The notes under the pieces: generated by a model
The model's input: only the letters and a program-made list of their open reading frames with translations
Told to the model about the DNA's origin: nothing
Database searches by the model: none
Position numbers and translations under genes: made by a program
NCBI GenBank assembly: GCA_037953745.1
Contig: JBAKBP010007951.1
Span: forward strand, 31,263-95,262
Origin: Lithodes maja
Taxonomy: Eukaryota; Arthropoda; Malacostraca; Decapoda; Lithodidae
DNA: 64,000 nt
Direction: 5' to 3'
Part shown: piece after piece, positions 1 through 10,410 of the stretch
How positions within the stretch are numbered: position 1 is the stretch's first letter
Layout: each line of letters starts with the position of its first letter

Positions 1-54
1 ATTGAGCCGAACCAGTAGATTATGCTGCACAATACCGTCTGAGCTCCCTTAACA
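1..54 (+). mobile_element. Right end of a TTAAGGGG-type MITE (family F1)
   Basis: These bases match 54785-54838 almost base for base, where they form the right end of an F1 element ending in CTCCCTTAA. The rest of the element lies outside the window. Confidence 0.6.
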
Positions 55-269
55 CTATAGTCTGTTTCTTTTCAACTGAGGGTACATTGCCAAGTTCCCA
101 TCAAGATTTCTTAGATATTTTTAAGATTTTGTAGTGAAATATGGTGCTAATTGTATATACTTGGTCTTATTATGATGCAAACACATAGTAGTTTCATATT
201 TCTCCATTAAATATCGATAAATTAGCTACTAAGGGATTCAATGTACCGTTACATGAAATAATATCGACT

Positions 270-368
270 ATATGTATGTAAATATGTATGTATGTATTAT
301 ACTCAGGCACATATACCATAGCTGGGGGTGGCCAACTTGAGACAGAGCCCAAACAGAAACATTTAAAG
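270..368 (-). mobile_element. 3' end of RTE-like LINE family A, truncated
   Basis: Read on the minus strand, this holds the family A 3' terminal signature (GTCTCAAGTTGGCCACCCC, then GTGCCTGAGTATA) followed by a degenerate TACA tail at 270-300. The same signature ends the copies at 9770-9830, 11990-12040 and 58165-58210. No coding sequence remains. Confidence 0.65.
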
Positions 369-1190
369 TTCCAATGCTTAGGGTCCGGGACCACTTTTGC
401 TTTCCTCTCTCCGTGCTCTGTCTCGTCTAGTAGGTGAATTTAACAAGGGGAGACGGATTCCTAGCTCCTGCCCTCAGCAGGAAAAGTAGGACAGTAAAAG
501 AGACAGACAGAAACGGCTAAGGTTGGGTAGAGGATGCCAAACACCACTGGTATTATTTCAGCTGATGGCAAATTGAATCTTTTAGCAGCTGATTTCTCGA
601 TACCTAATGGCAAAATATCAAACTACTGTATGTGTCTGCATCTTCTTATTGCCAAGTTTTATATAATTAGCAACACATTTCGTTACAAAATCTTCGTAAT
701 AGCCAAGTAATTAGGATGAAGATATGGCAATTTACCATCAGCGGGTAAAAAATAGACTAAGCACATACGACATGTGGTAGAGTTTGGTGTTTTATTATTA
801 ACACGTACGATGTGGGCATATTTCTGCAATATTATTCAAGCACTCCTGACTGATTAAGCAAGTGTCTGAATGAAATTAAATATATTCAGCCAAAAACTAG
901 AAGAAAATAGCTTCAAAATTACACCAGAACAAGCTTTGTAGCACTCCTTCAGATCCACCAGCAAGCTGAGTTTATCAACTCCGCGTAAGATGAGCCGGTG
1001 CCGGTCAAAATGTTTGGCGTTGTCGTTGTCCTCGTCGTCCGTCTGACCAGAAACTTCTCCCATACCGTTGGACGGATTTTCAGACCAAAAAAGGATTTTT
1101 TAAAATTTGCTCAATAGTCAAGGTCCTAGGTCAAATAGGCCTATATGGTTCACCCCCCACCCCAAACCCCTCCACCATTAGGATGGCGTA
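369..1190. other. No gene seen
   Basis: I see no recognisable coding sequence, RNA gene or repeat shared with the rest of the window. Short open frames on both strands carry no recognisable motif. Confidence 0.6.
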
Positions 1191-1194
1191 CTAT

Positions 1195-1750
1195 CGTAAT
1201 ATCACTGTGTCTGTATGTTTTTCCGTGGCAGCATTGATGATGATGGAGTTCTGTGTGGGCACATACAGTACATCACAATAGTCCCCCCTCCCCCTCTACA
1301 CCCGTAGGGGTGGCGTAGTACATACAGACACGGTGATTACAATAATAGTGATCACCGTGCCTGTATGTGCCCAAAAGGGGCAAACACATTCTTCCGTAGC
1401 AGCAGTGAGGATGATGGCGTTCTGTGTGTGTGTACCTCGTAGAGGCAAATACATCACAGGAGTGATAATGATGGTGATTATGGTAATAGTTATGATGTGA
1501 TTGTGGTAGTAGTTGTGATAGTGGTGATCCGTGTGTCTATGCCCCATAGGGTGACAAATCACAGTAGCGATGACTGTATCAAAGATGATGATTATGGTAG
1601 TGATTGTGAGAATAGTTCATAAAAGAGTAGCTCTTAATATTAGTAGTGATGGTGGTAGTAGTAGTGATGGGGGTAGTAGTAGAAATGATGATGAAAGTAA
1701 TGATGGTTGTGGCGATTTTGGTAGTGATGATGGTTACTTTGGGCAAAGCG
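1195..1750. repeat. Degenerate GAT/GTA-rich tandem repeat region
   Basis: Two imperfect copies of a roughly 180-base segment (GTCTGTATGT, then GATGATGG, GTTCTGTGTG, then GTACATCAC) run into a long stretch of GTAGTGATG-like triplets at about 1560-1740. The triplet bias opens long frames on both strands, so these ORFs should not be read as genes. A shorter stretch of the same kind is at 3985-4085. Confidence 0.6.
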
Positions 1751-2104
1751 GCTCTTCTACTTATTATCTCGGTGAACCCATGGCGGGTGCGACAATCCTC
1801 TCCAGAGGTTTTACTAGTAGGCTGCGACGCTCCTCTCGGAAGAAGAGATGACAAACAGGTACAAAAACACTCTTTATGACAAAACAAGAAGTGTGACTGT
1901 CAGGGTTTATGAGGTGAGCTTCCAATGACATTTACTGCCCCTCATCTTGCTTCCCCCCTGCTCCTCCCATTTCCTCCCTCCACCAGACCAATACCCACGG
2001 CCGTACGTTGCCGATTTTGCGCCATATTTTCAACTACGGACCACCATAGCACCTCAACCACGAATCTGAATTCTGAATTCATATACTGTATATATACTGT
2101 ATAT

Positions 2105-2105
<1 letters not shown>

Positions 2106-2161
<56 letters not shown>

Positions 2162-2165
2162 TATA
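2106..2165. repeat. TA microsatellite
   Basis: About 45 bases of nearly pure TA followed by an imperfect TAATATATTATAT edge. The flanking DNA (1750-2105 and 2166-2615) shows nothing recognisable. Confidence 0.95.
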
Positions 2166-2615
2166 TGGTTGGATGCGGAATTGAATTTCCTACACGATGA
2201 TTTCGTTGAGTTTTTGAATAGTCGCCAAATAGGCCTAGTTATAGTACAGGGCAATGGTGATTCCTAGGGGTGTCTAGGATTTCTTGGGTTAATATAGTGT
2301 TAAATGTGTTGTTATATACAACTTTGATTTCGGATATCATTCTTAATCAACCTTTAAATGATAGAATTAAATGTAACTGCAAAATTTAGAGGATGCAAAC
2401 GAAATAAAGAAAACGTTTCAATCAACCAGAGATCTCTCAGTCCAGCAGCCAATCATATGTCGGTAGGATATAACTTTTGAAAGGTTATTAAAATATTGGT
2501 GTGGTGTACCGATATATGAAAGGTAGATTAATAAATATGAAATTAATATTTGCAGCTGCCAGACTGCAATTGTCCGTAAAAATTGACGGAAAAATCGCTT
2601 GTGCGATATCGTCTT

Positions 2616-2950
2616 ATGGGGAGACTGACCGTTTGTTTGGTCTATTAACTAATTTATTCATATATTTGTTTTAATTTCCTCCCTAGGCCTCCATCAAGCT
2701 TAGAAACCCCTAGACCCCCCTTCAAGATAAATGTCCTGGCCGAAGGCCGGTTCCTCTTAAAATTGCAGGCTCGCTTTCGCTCGCCAGGAAATAATCGACA
2801 CCTAAATGGCACAAAAGGTCTTAAAATTGACAACGAAATTGAGTGAAAGGTGTTAAAATCGCCAAACTAATGGGGCGAACGTCTTATAATCTCAAAACTT
2901 GTGGGGCTAAACATTAGAGACAAGGGGGTCCAGAAAAACTTGTCCTTGTC
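2616..2950 (-). mobile_element. MITE, family F1 (TTAAGGGGAGA ends)
   Basis: Reverse-strand copy of the most abundant short element in the window. It carries the two family hairpin modules: a GGCGAGCGATAGCGAGCC-like palindrome (here GGCGAGCGAAAGCGAGCC) and CCGGCCTTCGGCCAGG. It also has the phrases for the rest of the family, such as CCATTAGTTTGGCGATTTT. It has no coding capacity. Ends are slightly decayed. Confidence 0.8.
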
Positions 2951-2982
2951 ATGCAACAGTTAATAGGCTTAATTGTGTTTAA

Positions 2983-3182
2983 CCCATTATGTTCCGGGTT
3001 CGTCATATTGATTGTATTCTACCTATATTATACAGATTTTGTGCAGCAGAATCTGTGGTAGTAAAAAGGGTTAATGAAGATAGTTCGAAGCTTGTTAATT
3101 GTTGGAGGCCATTTTTAAACTGAATACAAAATCGTCCAATAGTAGCCAGAGTAGTTAAAAAGACGTAGCCGTTACAGAAGGG
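2983..3182. mobile_element. piggyBac-like MITE, family P2, with TTAA target duplication
   Basis: A 200-base element bounded by TTAA at 2979-2982 and 3183-3186. The left end reads TTAACCCATTATGTTCCGG and the right end, reversed, TTAACCCTTCTGTAACGG. TTAA target sites with CCC-starting terminal repeats are the hallmark of the piggyBac superfamily. Sister copies are at 45128-45333, 53532-53739, 54256-54466 and 56415-57054. Confidence 0.75.
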
Positions 3183-3208
3183 TTAATAGTGTCAACTGTG
3201 TGGACTGT

Positions 3209-3424
3209 AAAGCCGGTATCACACAAGCGCTTTTTCACTCAACATTTATCCTCAATACTGGTCTGGCAGCTTGTGATGTCAACGTTTATACTATTTCGGT
3301 CACCTTAATTCATCTACCATCAGTCTAGTTTCCGATACCAGTGCAAAATATTCCAGAAATGTTACCAGAAATTTTGTAATCATCGAATGTTGACTATAAA
3401 AGCTTTCGTGTGTTACCGGCTTAA
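3209..3424. mobile_element. Foldback MITE with AAGCCGGTATCAC ends
   Basis: A palindromic element of about 215 bases. The left end is AAGCCGGTATCACACAAGCG and the reverse complement of the right end is AAGCCGGTAACACACGAAAG. A second, more decayed copy is at 5690-5905 in the opposite orientation. There is no coding sequence. Confidence 0.65.
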
Positions 3425-3527
3425 GACTAGTGATGGTTAACCTAGTAAGACGTTTGTGGCCAGCCAAGGGCCGTGAGAACCTAAGTGGCACTTGTTATTT
3501 GTAATTGAGCTCATTAGTACCACTTAA

Positions 3528-3888
3528 GGGGACATGGGCTGTTTTTTTGGTCACCCTTCTTCCTCGTGCTTACCCCCAATAGTTTTCAGATTGTATGATG
3601 TTTGGCCAATTAGTTTGGCGATTTTAATACTTTTGGCCCCATTTCGTTGTCAATTTCAAGACCTTTCGTGCCATTTAGGTGTCTATTTTTTCCTGGTGAA
3701 TGATTCCGAACCTGTAATCTTCAAAGTAACCGGCCTTCGGCCGGAACATTTGTCTACCGAAAAATGTACACATTAATCTAGAAGGGAGATCTGATGGATG
3801 TGTGTTTAAGTTTGATGGAGGTGTAGGGAGGAAACTAAAAAAAATAATAAATACATGAACAAAAAAAAACTACCAAAAAGTGAACCAT
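3528..3888 (+). mobile_element. MITE, family F1
   Basis: Begins after TTAA at 3524-3527 with GGGGACATGGGC and follows the F1 order, including CCGGCCTTCGGCCGG at 3730-3744. The right end is decayed and lacks the expected TCTCCCCTTAA. Confidence 0.7.
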
Positions 3889-3925
3889 CCCACAACTGTG
3901 TAGTATTAGAATACGCAGTTGTGGG
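3889..3925. other. Perfect-stem hairpin
   Basis: CCCACAACTG and CAGTTGTGGG face each other across a 17-base loop, extended by GTGTA/TACGC partial pairing. It abuts the decayed F1 end. It could be the end of another inverted-repeat element; I see no function. Confidence 0.5.
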
Positions 3926-4140
3926 CATGAATACTTGACCTTCTTCAATTGATAAATATAGGGAGCGAGTGCTAACTCTAAATAGTAGTGATGATGGTGA
4001 CAGTAGTAGTAATGATTATGACGGTAGTGATGATGTTGATAGTAATAGTGATGATAGTGACTGTAGTAGTGATGATGGTGACCTATCGTAGAGTTGTATA
4101 TGCCATTTTGATATCGAGTAAAGCGTCACTTTTTATGTAT

Positions 4141-4618
4141 TTTTTTCTATATTCCAACTTACTCCCTCTCGGGCATCAGCTGAGAGCCTGTATGTTCAAC
4201 CGTTGAACAGGTGAAGCCCGTGAGGTCTTATTCCAGTCTTGGGAGTGAGACATGTGAAGCACTTAGACCTTGGTTGCCCACTCACGGCTAGAATCAGCCC
4301 CTTCTCTGGAGCTGCTTCACCTTTGTGCTTCACTGTCTCATCCCTTAGACTCGGACCCTCACTCACAAATCGCCACCTATTGAGCAATTAACTCACTAGG
4401 TATTACTCCCCTATAGCATATTTTGAATATTGGAATATTCATGCAGTGATATTTAATCAGGGAACAATGAGGGTATTTTTTGGCGTTTCGGGGGGCTTTG
4501 TGGTAATGCACTGATACTAGGGGTACAGCACAAATTCCATCCCAATAATATCTTCCCATTGATACATCGGGATTCGTACCCGGGTCCAGTGGCAAGACCA
4601 CTCCACCACACCTCCCCT
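4141..4618 (-). mobile_element. tRNA-derived SINE
   Basis: The minus strand begins at 4618 with a tRNA-like head holding an A box (TGGTGGAGTGGT) and a B box region (GGGTACGAATCCC). A body of about 400 bases follows, ending in TTGGAATATAGAAAAAA. It matches the plus-strand copy at 51998-52470 along its whole length, so both ends are set by comparison. The head is more decayed than in the other copy. Confidence 0.8.
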
Positions 4619-4687
4619 AATACCTTATACCTTATGACGTGTAAGACAAATTATACCCCCCAACCCGCACCCTTAGAGGTGCTCCTG

Positions 4688-4850
4688 TAAATTATATATA
4701 ATGCATAGCCTACGTGATCATAACCATATAAATTATATATAATGCATAGCCTACGTGATCATAACCATATATATAATGCATAGCCTACGTGATCATAACC
4801 ATATAAATTATATATAATGCATAGCCTACGTGATCATAACCATATAAGTA
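4688..4850. repeat. 41-bp tandem repeat, four units
   Basis: Four units built on ATATAATGCATAGCCTACG and TGATCATAACCATAT. Three are about 41 bases; the third is about 6 bases shorter. Units are almost identical, so the array is young or homogenised. The next 400 bases (4851-5250) hold nothing recognisable. Confidence 0.9.
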
Positions 4851-5250
4851 TACTAAACGAATATTTAAATCGTGACACAAGTAAACAACAATCAAGATAA
4901 ATGTAATAGCAACTATGAATCTGATTTGGAGGAAAACTTATATAATATAATAATATACTAATTCCAATTATATTGATAACTATCGATAACAAGTACGGAT
5001 TTCAGAGTTAAAAAATCGAGATCATAACCTGGCTCTTATGTAAGAGCACGGGAGGTAGTAGAGATTCGTGTCTGTACCCAATTAATTCCTGCTATGATTA
5101 TGTCTACTTCATTATGTGAGGCTGATGTACCACACGAATCACGTAATGTATTGTGAATATATGTACACAAATATCCAAGTTGCAACCACGAGATATTGAA
5201 CTTGAAGATAGAAGATCTGGAGCTAAAACAAATATTTTAATAACGAGCTT

Positions 5251-5402
5251 GTACAGTCAGCCAAATAAGTCATGTCTCTGCACCGAATATATTTTGATCA
5301 ATTATTGGTATCAGTAATATCCAATCTAATTCATTCGTTTCGAGTAAGATATACACACATGCTCCTACACTTACCCACCCTATTCAACATCTGACAGACA
5401 TA
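5251..5402 (+). mobile_element. TA-target MITE (TCGCGCTAATAAGT family), right part missing
   Basis: Matches 46099-46310 from the GTACAGTCAGCCAAATAAGT end through ACATCTGACAGACAT, then stops. The other end of the element is absent. Confidence 0.65.
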
Positions 5403-5689
5403 ATGAGTACTGTAATAAACACAGAAACCAATATTGAATTTTCCATAGGGTGAACGTGTTTTAACGTAGTTATATCTCAGGTTATCTCATCACTAATCTG
5501 GCAATATTATTAGTTTTGCTAAATATAATCATATATTCCAATAGAACAGCGTAAATGATACACCACATATATTTAAACACATCCAAAATGTCGGTTATTA
5601 CTACAAAGCCCAGTAACACATCAAACAAAACATCTTTGTAGGTTTCAAAACATTAGCATTGCGTGAATATTTGTTTACTGATAACATCC

Positions 5690-5905
5690 TCTGGGGTACG
5701 GTACTGTAGAGCTTTTATAGTCAACATTCGATGATCGGCATTTTGCTGGCAATATTTCTGGAGTATTTTGCTCTGGTATCGGAAACTAGACTGATGATAG
5801 ATGCATTTAGATATCCGAAATAGTCTAAATGTTGACCTCATAAGCTGCCAGACCAGTGTTAAGGATAAATGTTGAGGGAAAAAGCGCTCTTGTGATACCG
5901 GCTTA
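5690..5905. mobile_element. Foldback MITE with AAGCCGGTATCAC ends, decayed copy
   Basis: The right end carries AAAGCGCTCTTGTGATACCGG, one base short of the sister copy at 3209-3424 in reverse; the interior phrase TATAGTCAACATTCGATGAT is shared. The left terminal bases are lost. Confidence 0.55.
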
Positions 5906-5984
5906 ACAGTGAAGCTGGAGTGTATCGAGGCAGGTGACAAAACTCGTCTTACTCGTCCTCTCACTCGTCATCTAGAATAAGACT

Positions 5985-6210
5985 ACTATAGTCTATTTAG
6001 TCTATTCGCTGTATGTAGGCGATAAATCATGACCTCTATCCCCTGTAACTCAAAAAGGGCTATAGCAAATTGTCTGTATATTTCCCCATCTATTCCTTTG
6101 ACTGACTCTTCCCAAATGGTAGAAATATTAGCTCGATTACTCTAGTCGTTTTTGAGTTACAGAGGTTAGAGGTCATGGTTTTTCGCCTACTTACAGCAAA
6201 TAGACTATAG
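5985..6210. mobile_element. MITE with ACTATAGTCTATTCGCTG ends
   Basis: A 226-base element with terminal inverted repeats of about 60 bases (left ACTATAGTCTATT, right AATAGACTATAG in this copy). The arms also share TCATGACCTCT and its complement. Other copies are at 51228-51445 and, truncated, 52474-52630. The left arm here has a small internal duplication (TAGTCTATT twice). Confidence 0.8.
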
Positions 6211-6307
6211 CCTTCCTCGTGTTGATCGATGGTATATACAGGCTATAGCGAGCCTATTTGGGGAGGGAGATTTGGAGCTTAGAGAAAAAAGTATGAAGGT
6301 CACTTAA

Positions 6308-6420
6308 GGGGAGATGGTCGGTTTTTCTGGACACCTGTCTCCCTCATGTTTAGCCGCATTAGTTTTCAGATTTTAAGACGTTTGGCCCATTAGTTTGACG
6401 ATTTTATGACTAACTAACTT
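6308..6420 (+). mobile_element. MITE family F1, left fragment
   Basis: Starts after TTAA at 6304-6307 with GGGGAGATGGTCGG and follows family F1 through GACGATTTTATGAC, then diverges. The following 300 bases (6421-6714) hold nothing recognisable. Confidence 0.65.
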
Positions 6421-6714
6421 TCTTTTCGTTCCTAAGATTATGCGTTTATCCCTAAAATTATCTCAATCACTCCCCTCCCCCATAAATATAAGTCTTTCAT
6501 ATACGTTAAACAAGTACTGTACGGTCGAGGTTACTAAGTGTTGTCAGATATTTCACAAAGTTTCGGACACTGACTAATACTTTGAGGGATAAGCACTTTT
6601 CCCAGTTACTATAAAGATACCAATAACACTTTTTGAGCGAAAACCACTTGAATCTATGACAACACTTAATACCCCCGATTGTACATATCCGGGAACACCT
6701 CAATTTGCCAACAT

Positions 6715-6770
6715 ATGTATGTGTGTGTGTGTGTGTGTATATGTATGTATGTGTGTGTGTGTGTATATAT
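6715..6770. repeat. TG/TATG microsatellite
   Basis: Two TG runs separated by TATATGTATGTATG. The AT-rich stretch to 7217 shows no gene. Confidence 0.9.
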
Positions 6771-7217
6771 TTCTATGCTTTGCCATTATTGCCTCCGATT
6801 TGCATTATAATGTTCTCTTTTATTTTCTCATTTTTTCTAATACCTATTTGTTTTTCATATTTTCTTTTGTTGGTGTCCATCTCTGTCCGTAGCTTAGTAT
6901 ACTACTATATTATTACTATTACTATTCACTTGTTTCTAGGGAGTATCGCTATTCTTATTATCATTTGTGTACATTAATCTTTTTGTTTATGTTTTTATAC
7001 ATTATGCCATTTATCTTACACTATTTTTCACATATAATGTTTATGTTGGATTTCTAGTTTCTACTTTTGAAATGTTTTGTATTTCTTTATTATAATTCTG
7101 TTTTCTTTTTTGGCGTTCACGATATACTGCCTCACAATATATATACTTCTACTATATCACGAATTGTTATATATTATATCTTCATTTTACATGCTGTCTT
7201 ATCATCTCAACTTTCAC

Positions 7218-7399
7218 ATCTCTCTCTCTCTCTCTCTCTTCCTGCCACGGACATTAGTTCCAGGGCAGTAGTTCCCTTTCCAATGTTCCCTTACCCACTC
7301 TAAACCACTGTTTGGACACTTGATCCTCAGTGTTTTGGAGGACAAGCAGCCTAGAAGGGTCACTAGATCTGTTGTTGCTTGATTTCCTTTGTACTCCTT

Positions 7400-7468
<69 letters not shown>

Positions 7469-7622
7469 ATCAAACCTTTCCAAATCAAGCTTTGAATTTC
7501 CAAAACTCCTCATCCCAGAACCACAGAAAATCAGCTACCTCCCAAACGCTCTGAATGTTGGCATCAATAATTTGCGTCTTATCAACATATCGCGACGTAT
7601 GTGCGCTCGTTTCATTTATCAG

Positions 7623-7657
<35 letters not shown>

Positions 7658-7843
7658 ATGTGTGTGTGTGTGTGTGTGATTGTTATTTATGTGTGATATA
7701 TAGGGTATATAGAGACGTGTTACATAGAAGAAAAACTACTGGGAAATGTATAGCCAAATTTGAAGTAAAAGGATTGAGTGTACAGTACTTCATAAGGCTA
7801 AAATTAATCATTGTGTTTATATTTAACGTTATAGATATAATAC

Positions 7844-7914
<71 letters not shown>

Positions 7915-8067
7915 TGTGTGTGAGGGGTAGATATTTACATTAAATAGATTTACATAGATACACTGACCACACAGACCTTACGATCCAAACGAGGTGGTCA
8001 GGACTTAATTCTAGTAGGGTCAGGACTTAATTCTAGTAGAGAGAAAGAGAGAGAGAGAGAGAGAGAT
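7218..8067. repeat. Microsatellite cluster: CT, TG and GA runs
   Basis: CT runs at about 7218-7243, 7403-7466 and 7625-7658, the last followed by TG (7659-7677). GA runs lie at 7848-7912 (ending in GT) and 8038-8067. CT-rich and GA-rich tracts on the same strand 400 bases apart could pair as a large foldback. Arg-Glu and Leu-Ser ORFs here are artefacts. Confidence 0.95.
7931..8040 (+). repeat. Dispersed repeat next to GA tract, with internal duplication
   Basis: TTTACATAGATACACTG, CACAGACCTTACGATCC and AGGACTTAATTCT recur at 52793-52866, also beside a GA tract. In this copy the phrase GGTCAGGACTTAATTCTAGT is duplicated in tandem. Family unknown. Confidence 0.6.
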
Positions 8068-8126
8068 CAGGTTCGTGTGTCTACTGTTCTCCTTTGATTG
8101 TGATCATGTGTAGGATGTGTGATGTA

Positions 8127-8760
8127 CACTCTTGTGCCATAATCTCTAGCCCACCCATTAGAATTTGTGGACCCCCTATGTTCTTTATGCAATTAAGGGG
8201 GGTCACCTGCTTTTTGTTTTTCTCTTTATCTCCTTTTCTCTCTTTCTCTGGCTTATATCCATTCGGCTCCATTCAGCCAACTGTTTTCAGACGTTTATCC
8301 CCATTCAGGTGTCAATTTCTTCCTGGCGAGTGATAGCGATCCATCATTGCATGGAGAAACCCGGCTCCGCCGGAGAACTTTTGTTATCGAAAAAAGTACA
8401 AATTTAGCTTGCTGTAAAAATATATAGACAGTATATACAGTATATGCTGGCTCGCTACCGCCCGCCAAGAAAATATTGACACCTGGATGGGGGTAAGCGT
8501 CTTAAAACAGTAGACTGATTGGGGCCGAATGGATACAAGCCAAAGAGAGAGTGAGAGAAAAAAAAAGCGAGGTAGGCCCCCTTAAAACTGTCTGGATTAA
8601 TTTGTGGACAGAACTTGCTTGCCAATGAATAGTATACATAGTGTTGTAGTTCATTTATAGACAATTATATTAACAAATTCGTTTCCCTGATATACTTCCA
8701 TAGTTCACATTAGTCCACACACATTTATGAATATGCAAGAGACTGATATCAGAGTGCACT
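8127..8760. mobile_element. TA-target MITE (CACTCGGGTGCCATAG family), split by an F2 MITE
   Basis: The left part (8127-8192) and right part (8586-8760) match the uninterrupted copy at 55126-55393. TA precedes the left end at 8125-8126. The insert between them is the F2 MITE at 8197-8581. Confidence 0.7.
8197..8581. mobile_element. MITE family F2, TTAA target duplication
   Basis: TTAA flanks it at 8193-8196 and 8582-8585. The left arm reads GGGGGGTCACCTGC; the right arm ends GAGGTAGGCCCCC. Long imperfect inverted arms each contain a GGCGAG...GAGCC palindrome, at about 8322 and 8449. Comparison with 55126-55393 shows the site contained a similar AATTA before insertion. Confidence 0.8.
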
Positions 8761-8761
8761 G

Positions 8762-9451
8762 TGTGGTATGTGGGAGTAGGAAGCTGGGGGTGAATGTCAA
8801 TAAAAGTAATGTGATGGTGTGTAATAGAGATGCTCGTAGGGTAAATCTAAATATACAACTGGATGGGTAAATGCTGGAAGAAGTGGAGTGTTTTAAGTAT
8901 CTAGGGGGAGTGATAAGCAGGGACGCAGGTGTAAGAATGGAGGTAATACAGAGAGTGTGTGAGGAAAAGAAAATTTTCGAAGCAATTGGAAGTATGTGGA
9001 AGGTGGGAAATCACGGAATGAAAGCTATAACTGCAATGTATCAAGGGATAATTGTATCAACAGTGATGTATGGGGCTGATACGTGGGGTCTGAATGTACA
9101 ATAAAAAAGAAGTTTGGATGTGATGGAGATAAGCTGCTTGAGGAGTATGTGTGGTGTGACGCGTAGAGACAGATTTAGGAATGAAGAGGTACAGTATATA
9201 TATGTAGGAGAGAGGGACAACAGGAACCCTTATCGGCCAGAGTGGAAAGAAGGGTTCAATGCTGGTATGGACATGTTGAACGAATGGGTGATGAAAGGCT
9301 TAACAAAATAATATACGAGTCAGAAACAAGGGGAAATAGATTAAGAGAAAGACTTCGAAGGAGATGGATGGATGGTGTGATAAAAGCGCTGGAAGACAGA
9401 GAGATGACTGAAGAACAGGCAAGAGAGGTGGTGGTGAATACGAATAAGTGA
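8762..9451 (+). pseudogene. RTE-like LINE family A: reverse transcriptase C-terminal part, broken
   Basis: This is the region after the RT catalytic core: the thumb-like segment (FKYLGGVISRDAG, about 8889-8930), a MYGADTW motif near 9070 and the closing RTE-type block (WYGHVERMGDERLNK, about 9258-9305, then RRRWMDG). Frame changes near 9100 and 9230 break it. The catalytic FADD box and everything upstream are missing, so it is 5'-truncated. The open frames begin at arbitrary internal methionines. Homologous fragments lie at 12350-12660, 47842-47945 and 49528-49770. It is a dead remnant of an enzyme that once copied LINE RNA into genomic DNA. Confidence 0.75.
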
Positions 9452-9830
9452 ACAATGCATTTGAATAGATGAATGATAATGCGGTCGTAGGGAGTGGGGG
9501 TCGGGCGCCAGTTGGACTAGTCAGGCGCCTGGCCCGGGGAGCCGGTATATTTAGGAAGGGCCCTGCCTGGAAGTATGTGGATGGATATTGTGAGGTAGTT
9601 CTGCTGCGTGTCTGCCTACTATGACCGGAATCTCTCTGGGAGGTTTGGGACCTGGGAGTTTTCTGTTCGAGACCCCTCATGGTCCTCGGTCTCTGGATCT
9701 TCTCCTGGGCGACCTAGGTGTGTGTGAATTTTAAATATTTATATTATTTTGTTGTTACTGTTCGGGTTTTGTCTTGAGTAGGCCACCCCAAGCTATTGGG
9801 TATGTGCCTGAGTATATATATATATACAAG
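9452..9830 (+). mobile_element. 3' untranslated region and tail of LINE family A
   Basis: Directly follows the RT remnant. It holds GTTGGACTAGTCAGGCGCC and CCCGGGGAGCCGG near the start and GTGCCTGAGTATATATATAT at the end. The same order follows the RT remnant on the minus strand at 12310-11960, so this block is the family's 3' UTR and not an independent SINE. Here the tail is a TA run. Confidence 0.7.
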
Positions 9831-9934
9831 TTACGTCCATTAGTTAAGTCATAGGTGATCTTACCCACTCCGTTTTGAACAGCAGAGACTCGTAATTGGT
9901 TGAGAGTGTGGCCGAGGGATTGCTGAAATCTCCC

Positions 9935-10400
9935 TACCAGTCTCTTGACCTGTGACCTTGACCTTTAAAGATGTTGTGTTGTTGTTTGTTTATTGCATGA
10001 TCATTTGTATGAGTATACATTTTGATGAAAAAATCATTGATTAGTTTAGGAGAAATTCTAAATATAATTAAATTTGACATTTATCTTGATATACAGTATG
10101 TAGAATATGTTTGATACTTTACAACTATCATTTTGATATCAGCGAATTTGGTGAAATTTGAACCAACTATAATGTTAATATACTGACCTTGACATTCGAG
10201 CTTGACCAGTCACCTTGTCCATTTAGAAATATTTGTTTCTTGTATATACTGGCTATTGTAAAGGCATATTAGATATGTCTGCAACGATTGGTAAAAATGT
10301 ATCAATTTATTTATGAGGAACAATAATAAATCAGATGTTATCCTTTGACGTTGACCTTTGACATTAACCTTGGGAATATTCAACTGAGAATTGGTCAGTA
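9935..10400. repeat. AT-rich segment with repeated TGACCTT motifs
   Basis: TGACCTTGACCTTT at about 9953, TGACCTTGACATT at 10182 and TTGACCTTTGACATTAACCTT at about 10350 recur in AT-rich DNA. The same motif clusters at 12700-12765. This looks like a decayed dispersed repeat. Confidence 0.5.
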
Positions 10401-10410
10401 TATTTGTCAT

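Noticed and set aside
1570..1887. Overlapping ORFs of 93-102 codons on both strands
   Set aside because: The frames are opened by GTAGTGATG-type triplet repeats; no domain and similar open frames on the opposite strand.
7254..7923. Arg-Glu and Ser-Leu repeat proteins
   Set aside because: Translation of GA and CT microsatellites in all frames.
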